This document shows positions 37,452 to 48,393 of a stretch of DNA of 64,000 bases, piece by piece (within the stretch, counting starts at the first letter, position 1; every line of letters starts with the position of its first letter). The stretch is from assembly GCA_023333565.1 (NCBI GenBank), contig JAJKFH010000425.1:496001-560000 (forward strand), given 5' to 3'. This DNA is from Puffinus mauretanicus (Eukaryota > Chordata > Aves > Procellariiformes > Procellariidae). A program made the position numbers and the translations under genes. Under the pieces are notes generated by a model. That model was given only the letters and a program-made list of their open reading frames with translations, ran no database searches and was not told where the DNA came from.

Positions 37452-38904
37452 ATTTATTTATTACAGCTAGTAAGATTTTTATTTTTGCCTTGCTCTGAAA
37501 TTCTTTTTGTTAACAAGAACATCTTTATTTATTAAAATCTAAAACTTAGAGACAGAAGTGTTCTGTGGTTTTGAGTTTCAGGGTTTTTTTAAATGATTTT
37601 TTTTTACAAGTTCTGTGGAAATTAGGTATTTTTAATTTTAAAAGAGCCTTATTGTGCAAAGCTCCAATTTTCCACTGAAAATGAAGTGGTGTGGAAATTT
37701 TCAGCCAGTCCTGTTTGTGTATTTGAAAGATCAATTGCTTTTAGCACAGTACACATGGAAGAGAGCATCTCTCCATTTGCATCTTTGTGTTAAAACTCTC
37801 TGTTCTTCCCATCTTCCAATTGCTTTTCTGTTGATTAAAAAACGTACACTGCATGGTGTCTATGGAAGAACATTGAGTTCAAGGGGAGGAGCAGGTCAGC
37901 CAGGGGACATTCAGCCTTTATTAATAGGCATTTTATAGGGAGCCTACAAAGCTCTGAGTGGAAGCTTTGCATTAGGCAGAAAGATGGTAGAAACATTATT
38001 CTAGCAACGAAACACAGTAGGTCTTTTTGTGGTCTCAATCACTGTCACACTGTAGTGTCTATTAAAGCTGCAGTCAAAAATTCAAAATATTTTCCTTGAT
38101 ATGTACTTAGATAAGACAACAGAGATAATTAAATTACTTGTGTTAAAAATATGGCATATGGAAAGATGTGGAGCATCCAGAAAATATTAAAACAGACTCA
38201 GGATTTTTCTTGTGGTGAACAGGAAATCCACCCCCTCCTATTGATATACTAAGGAATGCTTTGAAACACACACAAAGAAAGGATAATTTAATTAGATATG
38301 CTACTGCTAGGAGACACACAGAAGGAAAAAAGAAAAAAAAAAAAGCCTTGAAAAAACAATGCACTAATTAAAAATAACTAAAAACTACCAAATTGGAGAC
38401 ATTTATACAAAATTATTCTCTGTTCAGATGCAGTCTTTTAAGTGTGTACATGTTTAAGGCATTTTTAGGCAGTCAGAACAAAATCTTGCGAACTCAGCTA
38501 AGATAAGTTAGCTCGTAATATTAGGTACTTCAAGGTTAGTGTTAGCAGCTGTAAAATATCTCAGACCTTGATCCTGCAAAAAAGGGGTTTCTGCTTCGTC
38601 AGCAGAAGTGATCTGAATGTTTATTCTACTTTCACTATAATCTTTAGAACTGGCAGCTTAAATCACTGTTGGATGTCAATCTCCTTGTTATACATTTTAA
38701 TTTCAACACAAACCAGCATTTAGTGGCCATCATTTGTATTCATTAAAGTCCACTGCCAATATTTCACAATAATTTTCATGCTGTGATTGACTTCATGATT
38801 TTGCATCTTTCTATGCTATTGAGGCAAACTGCAGGTCCACCAGTTCATAGAATCATAGAATCAATTAGGTTGGAAAAGACCTCCAAGATCATCGAGTCCA
38901 ACTG

Positions 38905-40067
38905 TTAACCTAACACTGCCAAGTCTACCACTAAACCATGTCCCACATCTACATGTCTTTTAAATACCTCCAGGGATGGGGACTCAACCACTTCCCTGGG
39001 CAGCCTGGTCCAAGGCTTGACCACTCTTTCAGTAAAGAAATTTCTCCTAATATCCAATCTAAACCTCTCTTGGCGCAACTTGAGGCCATTTCCTCTCGTT
39101 CTATCGCTAGTTACTTGACAGAAGAGACCAACCCCCACCTCACTACAACCTCCTTTCAGGTAGTTGTAGAGTGCGATAAGGTCTCCCCTCAGCCTCCTTT
39201 TCTCCGGGCTAAACAGTCCCAGTTCCCTCAGCCGCTCCTCATAAGACTTGTTCTCTAGACCCTTCACCAGCTTCGTTGCCCTTCTCTGGACACGCTCCAG
39301 CACCTCCATGTCCTTCTTGTAGTGAGGGGCCCAAAACTGAACACAGTATTCGAGGTGCGGCCTCACCAGTGCCGAGTACAGGGGCACGATCACCTCCCTA
39401 GTCCTGCTGGCCACACTGTTTCTGATACAGGCCAGGATGCCAATGGCCTCCTTGGCCACATGGGCACACTGTCGGCTCATGTTCTGCCGGGTCACCAACC
39501 AGCACCCCCAGGTCCTTTTCCTCCGGCAGCTTTCCAGCCACTCTTTCCCAAGCCATTGGATGGGGTTGTTGTGGCCGAAGTGCAGGACTTGGCCTTGTTG
39601 AACCTCATACAATTGGCCTTGGCCCATCAATCCAGCCTGTCCAGATCCCTTTGCAGAGCCTTCCTACCCTCGAGCAGATCAACAGTCCCACCCAACATGG
39701 TGTCATCTGCAAACTTGCTGAGGGTGCACTCGATCCCCTTGTCCAGATCATTGATAAAGATATTGAACAGAACTGGCCCCAATACTGAGACCTGGAGAAC
39801 ACCGCTTGTGACCAGTCACCAACTGGATTTAACTCCATTCATCACCACTTTTTGGGCTCGGCCATCCAGCCACTTTTTTACCCAATGAAGAGTACACCTG
39901 TCCAAGCCATGAGGAGCCAGTTTCTCCAGGAGAATGCTGTGGGAAATGGTGTCAAAGGCTTTACTAAAGTCTAGGTAGACAACATCCACAGCCTTTCCCT
40001 CATCCACTAAGCGGGTCACCTTGTCAGAGAAGGACATCAGGTTAGTCAAGCAGGACTTGCCTTTCAT
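38905..40067 (-). pseudogene. CR1 copy A ORF2: RT and C-terminal part, frameshifted
   Basis: Three offset frames cover the RT and C-terminal region. Frame 40067-39816 has KGKSCLTNLMSFSDKV and [19 protein letters not shown] with the A-motif Asp intact. The middle section (39838-39605) is out of frame relative to it, but its nucleotides still resemble the catalytic region. Frame 39630-38905 has [15 protein letters not shown] and [13 protein letters not shown]. In the C motif the codons corresponding to FADD read as GCAGATGACACC on the minus strand (near 39700), so the residues survive while the frame does not. Confidence 0.85.
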
Positions 40068-40207
40068 AAACCCATGCTGACTGGGCCTGATGACCTGGTT
40101 GTCCTGTGCATGTCACATGATGACACTCAAGATGATCTGCTCCATAACCTTCCCTGGCACTAAGATCAGACTGACTATAGTTCCCTGGATCCTCCTTCCA
40201 GCCCTTC

Positions 40208-40773
40208 TGTCGTGGTTTAACCCCAGCCAGCAAATAAACCCCAAGCAGCTGCTCACTTACGCCCCCCTCCGGTGGGATGGGGAAGAGAATCGGGAGGGCA
40301 CAAGTAGGAAAACTCCCGGGTTGAGATAAAAACAGTTTAATAATTGAAATTAAAAAAAGTAGAACAGTAATAGTAACAATGAGAACAACAACAATAACAG
40401 AATATACAAAGCAGGCAATGCACAATGCAACTGCTCACCGACCGCTGACCACGTGTCACGAACGGGAGGTGAGCCCCCCCATACCCCTGTTTTTTATACT
40501 GAGCATGATGTCACATGATATAGAATACCCCATTAGCCAGCTGGGTCAACCACCCCGGCTGTGCTCCCCTCCTCGCCCCAGCTTACCCTGCACGTGGCAG
40601 GGCACCGGAGGCCCGAAAAAAGAAATCAAAAGTCTTCCTAGTGCAAGCATCACCCAGCAACAACAAAAGCATCAAGGGGCCATCAACGCTCCTCTCATAC
40701 CAAACCCAAAACACAGCACACCCCCCAAGCTACTGGGAAGAAAGTTAACTCTGTCCCAGCCAGAACCAGGACA
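40208..40773 (-). mobile_element. solo LTR inserted in CR1 copy A (5-bp TSD CCTTC)
   Basis: This 566-bp minus-oriented LTR has plus-strand ends TGTCGTGGTTTAACCCC and GAACCAGGACA, and CCTTC repeats at 40203-40207 and 40774-40778. It interrupts the CR1 RT region at the codons for IYKKGW. It is nearly identical in text to the LTR at 15214-15714 over most of its length but keeps about 65 bp (40574-40640, with GCCCCAGCTTACCCTGCACG) that the other lacks. No internal retroviral genes remain, so it formed by recombination between two LTRs of a provirus. Confidence 0.94.
40492..40513 (-). promoter_or_regulatory. LTR promoter core: CRE-like octamer plus TATA box
   Basis: On the LTR sense strand TGACATCA (40506-40513) is followed downstream by TATAAAA (40492-40498), identical in arrangement to the 15214 LTR. 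Confidence 0.6.
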
Positions 40774-40873
40774 CCTTCTTATAGATGGGCGTCACATTTG
40801 CTAACTTCCAGTCAACTGGGACCTCCCCGATTAGCCAGGACTGCTGATAAATGATTGGAAGTGGCTTGGTGAG

Positions 40874-40930
40874 CATAGAATCATAGAATCATAGAATCAT
40901 AGAATCATAGAATCATAGAATCATAGAATC
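40874..40930 (-). repeat. CR1 3'-terminal octamer array (7 copies)
   Basis: Seven consecutive CATAGAAT units (ATTCTATG on the element's strand) form the 3' end of CR1 copy B. This is the longest octamer array in the window. CR1 elements end in such octamers in place of a poly-A tail, and the array is thought to arise during target-primed reverse transcription. Confidence 0.95.
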
Positions 40931-43655
40931 AGTAAGGTTGGAAAAGACCTTTAAGATCATCGTGTCCAACCATCAATCCAACACCACCATGCCCACTACA
41001 CCATGGCCCTAAGGGCCTCATCTACACGTCTTTTAAATACTTCCAGGGATGGGGACTCCACCACTTCCCTGGGCAGCCTGTTCCAAGGCTTGACCACTCT
41101 TTCAGTAAAGAAATTTTTCCTAATGTCCAATCTAAACCTCCCTTGGCGCAACTTGAGGCCATTTCCTCTCGTCCTATCGCTAGTTACTTGACAGAAGAGA
41201 CCAACACCCACCTCGCTACAACCTCCTTTCAGGTAGTTGTAGAGCGCAATGAGGTCTCCCCTCAGCCTCCTCTGCTCCAGGCTAAACAGTCTCAGTTCCC
41301 TCAGCCGCTCCTCATAAGACTTGTGCTCCAGGCCCTTCACCAGCTTCGTTGCCCTCCTCTGGACACGCTCCAGCACCTCAATGTCCTTCCTGTAGTGAGG
41401 GGCCCAAAACTGAACACAGTATTCGAGGTGCGGCCTCACCAGTGCCGAGTACAGGGGCACGATCACCTCCCTAGTCCTGCTGGCCACACTATTTCTAATA
41501 CAGGCCAGGATGCCATTGGCCTTCTTGGCCACCTGGGCACACTGCCGGCTCATGTTCAGCTGGCTGTCAACCAGCACCCCCAGGTCCTTTTCCTCTGGGC
41601 AGCTTTCCAGCCACTCTTCCCCAAGCCTGTAGCGTTGCCTGGGGTTGTTGTGGCCGAAGTGCAGGACCCGGCACTTGGCCTTGTTGAACCTCATACAGTT
41701 GGCCTCGGCCCATCGATCCAGCCTGTCCAGGTCCCTCTGCAGAGCCTTCCTACCCTCCAGCAGATCAACACTCCCGCCCAGCTTGGTGTCATCTGCAAAC
41801 TTACTGAGGGAGCACTCGATCCCCTCATCCAGATCGTCGATAAAGATATTGAACAAGACCGGCCCCAGTACTGAGCCCTGGGGAACACCGCTCGTGACCG
41901 GCCGCCAACTGGATTTAACTCCGTTGACCACAACTCTCTGGGCTCGGCCGTCCAGCCAGTTTTTTACCCAGCGAAGAGTGTACCTGTCTAGGCCGTGAGC
42001 CGCCAGCTTCTCTAGGAGAATGCTGTGGGAGACAGTGTCAAAGGCTTTACTGAAGTCCAGGTAGACCACATCCACAGCCTTTCCCTCATCCACTAAGCGG
42101 GTCACCTGGTCATAGAAGGAGATCAGGTTGGTCAAGCAGGACCTGCCTTCCATGAACCCGTGCTGGCTGGGCCTGATCCCCTGGTTGTCCCGGACATGGC
42201 TCGTGAGTGCCCTCAAAACAAACCGCTCCATGATCTTCCCCGGCACTGAGGTCAGGCTGACCGGCCTGTAGTTCCCCGGATCCTCCTTCCAGCCCTTCTT
42301 ATAGATGGGCGTTATATTGGCGAGCCTCCAGTCGTCCGGGACCTCCCCAGTTAACCAGGACTGCTGGTAAATGATGGAGAGCGGCTCGGCAAGCTCCTCC
42401 GCCAGCTCCCTCAGCACCCTCGGGTGGATCCCATCTGGCCCCATAGACTTGCGAGCGTCCAGGTGGCGTAGCAGGTCATTAACTTCTTCCTCATGGATTA
42501 TGGGGGGTTTATCCTGCTCGTCATCCTTGTATTCCAGCTCAGGGGGCTGAGTACCCTGAGGATAACCGCTCTGACTATCAAAGACTGAGGCAAAGAAGGC
42601 ATTGAGTACCTCAGCCTTATCCTCATCCCTGGTGGCAACGTTCCCCCCCGCATCCAATAGAGGATGAAGATTCTCCTTGGCTCTCCTTTTGTCATTAATA
42701 TACTTGTAAAAGCATTTTTTGTTGTCTCTCACGACAGTGGCCAGGTTGAGTTCTAGCCGGGCTTTTGCCTTTCTAATTTCCTCTCTGCACGATCTAACGA
42801 GATCCCTGTACTGTTCTTGACTTGCCTGCCCCTTCTTCCACAAGTGATAAACTCTCCTTTTTTTCCTGAGTCCCAGCCAGAGCTCCCCGTTCAGCCAGGC
42901 CGGTCGCCTTCCCCGCCCGTTCTTCTTGCTGCACATGGGGACAGCCCGCTCCTGTGCCTTTAAGACTTCCTTCTTGAAGAACATCCAGCCTTCCTGGACC
43001 CCTTTGCCCTTCAGGACTGTCTCCCAAGGGACCCTCTCGACCAGCGTCCTGAGCAGGCCAAAGTCCGCCCTCCGGAAGTCCATGGTAGCGGTTTTGCTGG
43101 CCCCCCTCTTTACTTCACCAAGTATCGAGAATTCTACCATTTCATGGTCTTTAAGCCCAAGCCGGCCTCCGACCACCACATCTCCCACCAGTCCTTCTCT
43201 GTTTGTGAACAGCAGGTCAAGCGAGGCACCTCCCCTGGTGGGCTCGCTTACCAGCTGCGTCAGGAAGTTATCCTCCACACACTCCAGGAACCTCCTCGAC
43301 TGTTTCCTCTCTGCCGTGTGGTACTGCCAGCAGACGTCCGGAAAGTTGAAGTCCCCCACGAGAATAAGGGCTAGCGACTGGGAGACTTCTGCCAGCCTCT
43401 TGTAGAATATTTCATCTGCCTCCTCATCCTGGTTGGGTGGTCTATAACAGACTCCCAGCAGGATATCTGCCTTGTTGGCCTTCCCCCTCATCCTTACTCA
43501 CAAGCACTCGACCTCGTCATCACTACCATTGAGCTCTAGACAGTCGAAGCACTCCCTGACATACAGGGCTACCCCACCGCCTCTCCTTCCTCGCCTGTCC
43601 CTTCTGAAGAGCTTATAGCCATCCATTGCAGCACTCCAATCATGAGACTCCAATC
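40876..43655 (-). mobile_element. CR1 copy B: young 2.8-kb element nested in copy A
   Basis: This minus-strand CR1 of about 2,780 bp runs from seven terminal octamers to the endonuclease region (text for SHDWSAAMDGYKLFRRD). It lies inside copy A: GTGAGCA occurs at 40869-40875 and again at 43656-43662, with copy A text continuing outside both (GGAAGTGGCTTG before, CTTCCACCAGCTCCCTC after). It is 5'-truncated within the endonuclease. GATTGGAGT occurs twice at the 5' junction (near 43633-43655), a small junction duplication. It is closely similar to the 18603 copy. The first two bases of the octamer array overlap the duplicated heptamer. Confidence 0.94.
40996..43491 (-). CDS. CR1 ORF2 (partial endonuclease + reverse transcriptase), 831 codons open
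   Basis: This is the retrotransposon ORF2 protein, which nicks target DNA and copies CR1 RNA there. Endonuclease C-terminal half: [13 protein letters not shown] at 15-27, GDFN at 46-49 and KDHEMV at 114-119 (the family's D-H pair). Linker: residues about 150-340. [10 protein letters not shown] at 350-357, LDFSKAFD with catalytic Asp479, SGVPQGS at 534-540 and FADD at 565-568. The C-terminal domain contains [13 protein letters not shown] and ends at a natural stop. The listed Met is not the true start: the same frame continues upstream through GYKLFRRDRRGR to about 43640, interrupted by one TGA at 43498-43500 where copy A has CAG. The endonuclease N-terminus is missing through 5' truncation, so it probably cannot move alone. 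It is transposon coding sequence, not a host gene. Confidence 0.9.
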   Translation of the reverse strand: MRGKANKADILLGVCYRPPNQDEEADEIFYKRLAEVSQSLALILVGDFNFPDVCWQYHTAERKQSRRFLECVEDNFLTQLVSEPTRGGASLDLLFTNREGLVGDVVVGGRLGLKDHEMVEFSILGEVKRGASKTATMDFRRADFGLLRTLVERVPWETVLKGKGVQEGWMFFKKEVLKAQERAVPMCSKKNGRGRRPAWLNGELWLGLRKKRRVYHLWKKGQASQEQYRDLVRSCREEIRKAKARLELNLATVVRDNKKCFYKYINDKRRAKENLHPLLDAGGNVATRDEDKAEVLNAFFASVFDSQSGYPQGTQPPELEYKDDEQDKPPIIHEEEVNDLLRHLDARKSMGPDGIHPRVLRELAEELAEPLSIIYQQSWLTGEVPDDWRLANITPIYKKGWKEDPGNYRPVSLTSVPGKIMERFVLRALTSHVRDNQGIRPSQHGFMEGRSCLTNLISFYDQVTRLVDEGKAVDVVYLDFSKAFDTVSHSILLEKLAAHGLDRYTLRWVKNWLDGRAQRVVVNGVKSSWRPVTSGVPQGSVLGPVLFNIFIDDLDEGIECSLSKFADDTKLGGSVDLLEGRKALQRDLDRLDRWAEANCMRFNKAKCRVLHFGHNNPRQRYRLGEEWLESCPEEKDLGVLVDSQLNMSRQCAQVAKKANGILACIRNSVASRTREVIVPLYSALVRPHLEYCVQFWAPHYRKDIEVLERVQRRATKLVKGLEHKSYEERLRELRLFSLEQRRLRGDLIALYNYLKGGCSEVGVGLFCQVTSDRTRGNGLKLRQGRFRLDIRKNFFTERVVKPWNRLPREVVESPSLEVFKRRVDEALRAMV

Positions 43656-44478
43656 GTGAGCACTTCCACCAGCTCCCTCAGTACCCTTGGGTGGATCCCA
43701 TCTGGCCCCATAGACCCATGTGTGTCTAAGTGGTGTAGCAGGTTGCTAACCATTTCCTCTTGGATTACGGGGGCTTCATTCTGCTGCCCGTCCCTGTCCT
43801 CCAGCTCAGGGGGTTGGGTACCTGGAGAACAACTGGCTTTACTATTAAAGACTGAGGCAAAGAAGGCATTAAGTACCTCAGCCTTTTCCTCATCCTTTGT
43901 CATTATGTTTGCCCCTGCATCCAATAAAGGATGGAGATTCTCCTTAGCCCTCCTTTTGTTGCTAATGTATTTATAGAAATATTTTTTCTGTCTTTTACGG
44001 CAGTAACCAGATTAAGTTCTAGTCAGGCTTTGACCCTTCTAATTTTCTACCTACATAAACTCACGACATCCTTGTAGTCCTCCTGAGTTGCCTGTCCATT
44101 CTTCCAAAGGTCATAAACTCTCCTTTTTTTCCTGAGTTCCAGCCAAAGCTCTTTTTTCAGCCAGGCCGGTCTTCTTCCCTGCCAGCTCGTTTTTCAGCAC
44201 ATGGGGACGGCCTGCTTCTGCGCCTTTAAGATTTCTTTCTGGAAGAATGTCCAGCCTTCCTGGACTCCTTTGCCCTTCAGGACTGCCTCCCAAGGGACTC
44301 TGTCAACCAGTCTCCTAAACAGGCCAAAGTCTGCCCTCCAGAAGTCCAAGGTAGCAGTTCTGCTGACTCTCCTCCTTACTTCTCCAAGAATCGAAAACTC
44401 TATCATTTTGTGATCGCTATGCCCAAGACGGCTTCCAGCCACCACATCACCCACAAGTCCTTCTCTGTTCGCAAACAA
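43640..44478 (-). pseudogene. CR1 copy A ORF2: linker and endonuclease C-terminal part
   Basis: Frame 43924-43640 holds [17 protein letters not shown] and [16 protein letters not shown] and is cut at 43656 by the insertion of copy B. Frame 44478-44194 holds [27 protein letters not shown], with the endonuclease S-D-H motif intact, and stops after KQAVPMC. Between them the sequence still aligns with the basic linker of copy B (RKKRRVYDLWK near 44120) but has several stops. A frameshift near 44490 separates it from the N-terminal endonuclease frame. Confidence 0.85.
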
Positions 44479-45278
44479 CAGGACAGCGGGACGCCTTCCC
44501 TAGTTGGCTCGCTCACCAGCTCTGTCAGGAAGTTTTCTTCCACACACTCTAGGAGCCTCCTTGACTGTTTCCTATCCACTGTATTGTATTTCCAGCAGAC
44601 ATTTGGTAAGTTGAAGTCCCCCACGAGAACAAGGGCTAGCGATTGTGAGACTTCTCCCAGCTGCTTATAGAATATTTCGTCTGCCTCTTCATCCTGGTTG
44701 GGTGGTCTATAACAGAGTCCCACCATGGTATCTGCCTTGTTCGCCTTCCCTCTGATTCTGACCTGTAAACACTTAACCCTATCGTCACCATCATTAAGCT
44801 CTAGACAATCAAAACACTCCCTAAGATACAGGCTACATTCACCGCCTCCCCTTCCTTGCCTATCCCTTCTGAAGAGTTTATAACCATCCATTGCAGCACT
44901 CCAGTTGTGTGAGTCATGCCACCATGTTTCCTTGATGGCAACTATGTCATAGTTTTCCTGCTGCACAACAGCTTCCAGCTGCTCCTGTTTGTTGCCCATG
45001 CTGTGTGCATTGGTGTAGACACACTTCAGTTGTGCTATTGATCCTGCCACCTTTCTGGGGGAAGAAGCCTTAATTCCTATGTGACCGTTCTCAGCCGCCT
45101 CCATGGTTTCTAACACATCAATAACTCTTGTGTCTTTGCTGCCGCGTGGATCTCCATCCCCTACCTCCACTGAGATGGCAGACCGAAGGACCTCTCTAGC
45201 CCACCATCCCTCAAACATTGGCGTGCTGCCCTCAGGCTTATCTCTAGCGAGCCTGGTTTTATCCCTTTCACCCTTCAA
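44403..45278 (-). pseudogene. CR1 copy A ORF2: N-terminal region and endonuclease
   Basis: This 291-codon frame is the N-terminal part of ORF2. Residues 1-85 are the variable leader (KTRLARDKPEGS, FEGWWAREVLRSA). The endonuclease of the exonuclease-endonuclease-phosphatase fold starts at about residue 88 with CVYTNAHSMGNKQEQLEAVV, then [43 protein letters not shown] and GDFNLPNVCW. The frame is correct up to about SEPTREG and then shifts near 44490. The first codon is TTG, so the real start is uncertain. The same frame is open upstream and overlaps the end of ORF1 in a different frame. Key residues N (TNAHS), E (KETWW) and D (GDFN) are present. Confidence 0.88.
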
Positions 45279-45280
45279 AT

Positions 45281-45650
45281 CTAGTTTAAAGCTCTTTCAA
45301 TGAGCCCTGCTAAATCCTGTGCAAAGATCCTTTTCCTTCTTTGAGACAGGTGTACCCCGTCTGTCGCCAGCAGGCCTGGTGTCATGTAAACTGACCCATG
45401 ATCCAAAAACCCAAAATTCTGTTGGTGACACCAGTCATGGAGCCAGGTATTGATCTGCTGGCTCCTCCTGTTTCTTCCCTCATCACTCCCTGCAACAGGA
45501 AGGATAGAGGAGACCACTACTTGTGCTCCTGATCCCTTAACCAGTTGTCCAAAGGCCCTGAAGTCTTTAAGAGAATTGCCCTTGGGCTTCTTGTGCAACT
45601 TCGTTGCTGCCTACCTGAAAAATCAATAATGGATAATAGTCCGAGGGCCG
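45281..45650 (-). pseudogene. CR1 copy A ORF1: esterase-like (SGNH) domain end
   Basis: The last 105 codons of CR1 ORF1 (45598-45281) carry FRAFGQLVKGSGAQVVVSSI, the INTWLHDWCHQQNFGFLDHG block and DGVHLSQRRKRIFAQDL, which contains the Asp-x-x-His pair of SGNH/GDSL hydrolases. A frameshift at about 45600 separates it from the preceding block, where VGSNEVAQ corresponds to the GxND motif and RPSDYYPLL precedes it. Esterase domains in ORF1 of CR1-like elements are established. Activity here is excluded by the frameshift and truncation. The stop (45281-45283) is a few bases from the ORF2 frame, showing the tight ORF1-ORF2 junction. Confidence 0.82.
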
Positions 45651-45690
45651 TACCAGGGTAGGAAGCTTTCTCCACGTCTTTAACCAACAG

Positions 45691-48388
45691 TATTTATTTA
45701 TCCCTATTTTTTATTAAGTTTCTTGGGTCCTGCCCTAATGTTGTTTAATTTAATTAAGAAATTAATCTCTATCTCCACCTTTTCTTTTAAAGAATCTTAA
45801 AGTGTTACATGGTTACTATTGTGTTACAGCAGTGATTCTTTTAAGAAATCATTCTGGTGCATTTGTAATTCTCTTCTTTCTTCTTAGCATTTATATTGTT
45901 CATAATTTATAAAACAGTATTTTTAGCTAGTAGGACCAAGATCTGCTGCCATCATAATCAGTGGCAAGATTTTTATTGGAGGCTAGAATCAGAAAATCTG
46001 TCATCATGGTGCACATTCTGACAGCTTCTGAATTAATAAAGGAAAAAGCTCAAGTGTATTGTTTGCTCAAATAATAAGCCAACATCATTAATTTTGTAGA
46101 TATTGTAATAGGGGTCATAGCTGGAGTTTTGGCAGCTTTTTGATTCTATGTGTAACTAAAACCACACATTTAAACCAGATGGAATTATGAAACAAAATTT
46201 TTCATTGCAACCATTTTTTTTTTAATTAACCCAGTGAATGCTGCAAGAGAAGTAATAACCATCACTGGAACAGTTTTGGCTGATGTGCCGGGGCAACTGG
46301 CAGCAAAGAGTCTGTTTCTATAAAAAGATAAAGACGTCTGGATTTGGTAATGTTCATTAGTGAAGATCTGTGTGTGTTTTATATTTTATTTAGAGCTCTA
46401 GCCTTTACTGATGGAATGATCCGCAAACATTTTTATCTTCAAAGCCCTACCAATCAAAACTGTCCTTTTGCCACTCCTGTTATGTTCTAAACTAATAGAG
46501 AAAATTTAACGTAACTGATCAATAACTATAATAGAGAATTAACTATTGCTGGTATCCAATAACCCATTAAAATGTATACCAATGATACTTCAAATTAAGT
46601 ATAGCAGTTCTTTAGTTTCCAGATAATTTTTTTCTTTTCATAGATGAGAATGTTTTTTGGGGAAAAAGAAAGAAAGAAAAAAAAAAAAAAAAAGGATTGG
46701 ACACAATGGAAACCTCATGGACATAAATAAAAGTCAAACACAAGTTTGTAACATAACCAATAAAAATAAAAGAAAAACCTCAGCCAAACAAGCTTCTATT
46801 CTAGAGTACATTCATTGGTTTTCAGATAAATGCTGCTACTGTGACATAAAGTAGCGAAATTCATTCACTGCTGGAGTTTAATACAACTGTAAACTTTTAT
46901 GTAAAAATATATTGGATACCTACAAATGCCTAGAACTACTGGCACTTTTACTGGCCTTTATTTGAGTTATTTTCCTTCAGTTATTACCTGACATTCTTTG
47001 TGGCATTAATCAGATGTTTCCAATTACTTTTTGCATTGCTGCTGCTGTTTAGCTCCTCTTCTTTTTGTTCCATACCTCTAACCTATAGATGAGCAGCAAT
47101 GGAGACTGAAAATGTATTTGTAGTTGCACAGAGTTCAACAAGATAAATACCAAAACCCCCTACCTCACACCTGCTGCTCCTTCTCTCTAACCTTTCTAAA
47201 GCATGAAGGATAGTAAAGATATCCAAGGTATGACTGCTTCTCAGAGGAGCTACTGTGAAGATATCAAAGGCAGAGTGTTAGAAGCAATCAGATCTGAGGA
47301 TTGCTTTCAGAGGCAAATATATTTAAAGCCACAAGTTACATAGGAAGGCCATGCGTGCTTCCTCAGGTGCAGGCAACTATGCTGTATAGGAATATCCAGA
47401 ATTTATACAGATCAATCTTAAAATTATTTGCATTGTTTGTTTACTCAGTTGGTTGGATTTTTCTTTCCATGATGACAATTGTTGTTGATAAGATGATAGA
47501 AACCAGAAGAACATAGGAACATCAAAGTAATTAAAATATGCCCATATAAAGGCATTTGAAAGCATGAGGTCATGCATATTTCTGAAGAAATCAGGATTAA
47601 AGGATATCTCTTCAAAGTTATACCTTTTAAAGTGTTTGGGATGCCAGACAGCCTTCAGGCCTGTGTTTCTAAGCTCTTCAAGTTTCCCCTGACCCAACTG
47701 CTGCCAGTGTCTGTGACTCCCACTTGCACAGGCCTGTATGCTCTACAGAGATTCTTTAATAACATCAACATTTTCAACACAAAGTTTACCCATGTAGCAA
47801 AGCAGACAAATAGGTATGAATCAAGTATCCTTCACTTCTCTAGATATCCTGAAAGCTTTTCTAGGAACCAAAATTTAAGTATCTGTTTAAATTTGGACAG
47901 GTAAACACTGTTATCTTCTGATGGACATTCATCTACTCACCATCTCAGAGTCTTTTATTATCCAGACTAACAGATCTCTAGGAAAATTCAAAAAAATTTG
48001 ACCCTCCAGGACAATGACTAATTCCATACTATGCTTTATTTAATGCATTAATGAAGCATGTAGGAGATGTAGGACTGTAGTCCCTCTTCCCAATATTGTT
48101 TTTGTTCTTTATCCAAATATGGTCTCAATGCTAAATACTCAGGCAACGCTCCCTCAGACCTGCCCCTTTTTTTAAACCTGTTGTTATATTCCTAATCTTC
48201 TTATGGGCAAAAAGGGGAACACATCTTATATGGGAAGCCAAGAATTTATCATTAGTGTAATTAAACTGTTATTATTAGTCCAGTTACAGTTATATAGCAG
48301 ATGCACAGTCTACATAATCTAATTAATATAAAACAAATCTCATTAACAATATTACAATTAAAAGCTGCTATATAGGAAAAAGTCTCTG
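45691..48388. other. 2.7-kb unique AT-rich stretch
   Basis: No gene recognised. An A-rich run with GAAA words lies at about 46661-46693. Two opposite-strand frames of 106-110 codons at 47377-47904 overlap each other and show no family motif. Confidence 0.5.
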
Positions 48389-48393
48389 GATAC

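Larger units (their letters stand above)
33721..38845. other. 5.1-kb unique AT-rich stretch
   Basis: No gene recognised. The notable item is the 75-bp tandem duplication listed separately (34109-34261). Also present are a (TA)n(CA)n tract at 37431-37451, a T-run at about 37597-37605 and an A-rich run at about 38327-38345. Frames of up to 94 codons lack motifs. Confidence 0.5.
38846..45690 (-). mobile_element. CR1 copy A: long old element split by an LTR and a younger CR1
   Basis: This is a minus-strand CR1 in three genomic pieces. 38846-40207 holds octamers, 3'UTR, ORF2 C-terminus and RT. 40779-40875 is the piece between the two insertions. 43656 to about 45690 holds the linker, endonuclease, ORF2 start and ORF1 end. 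The breaks are exact: the solo LTR duplicates CCTTC, and copy B lies between two copies of GTGAGCA. Removing both restores the order of CR1 sequence seen in copy B. It reaches further 5' than any other copy here, into the ORF1 esterase domain (RPSDYYPLLIF and GSNE block near 45610-45650). Several frameshifts and stops show that it is the oldest member of the cluster. The 5' limit near 45690 is approximate. Confidence 0.92.

Noticed and set aside
15214..40773. Two like-oriented sister LTRs (15214-15714 and 40208-40773) as ends of one provirus
   Set aside because: Each has its own perfect 5-bp duplication (CCAAT and CCTTC), the space between is 24.5 kb of host sequence and CR1, and no retroviral gene is present.
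40874..40930. Short regular repeats resembling a CRISPR array
   Set aside because: These are contiguous 8-bp CR1 terminal octamers without spacers, in a eukaryotic genome.
41143..41998. Long plus-strand frames (up to 243 codons) opposite CR1 copy B
   Set aside because: Antisense shadows of the CR1 ORF2 reading frame; similar shadows appear opposite the other CR1 copies.
47377..47904. Frames of 106 and 110 codons on opposite strands
   Set aside because: They overlap each other, lie in AT-rich DNA and show no recognisable domain.
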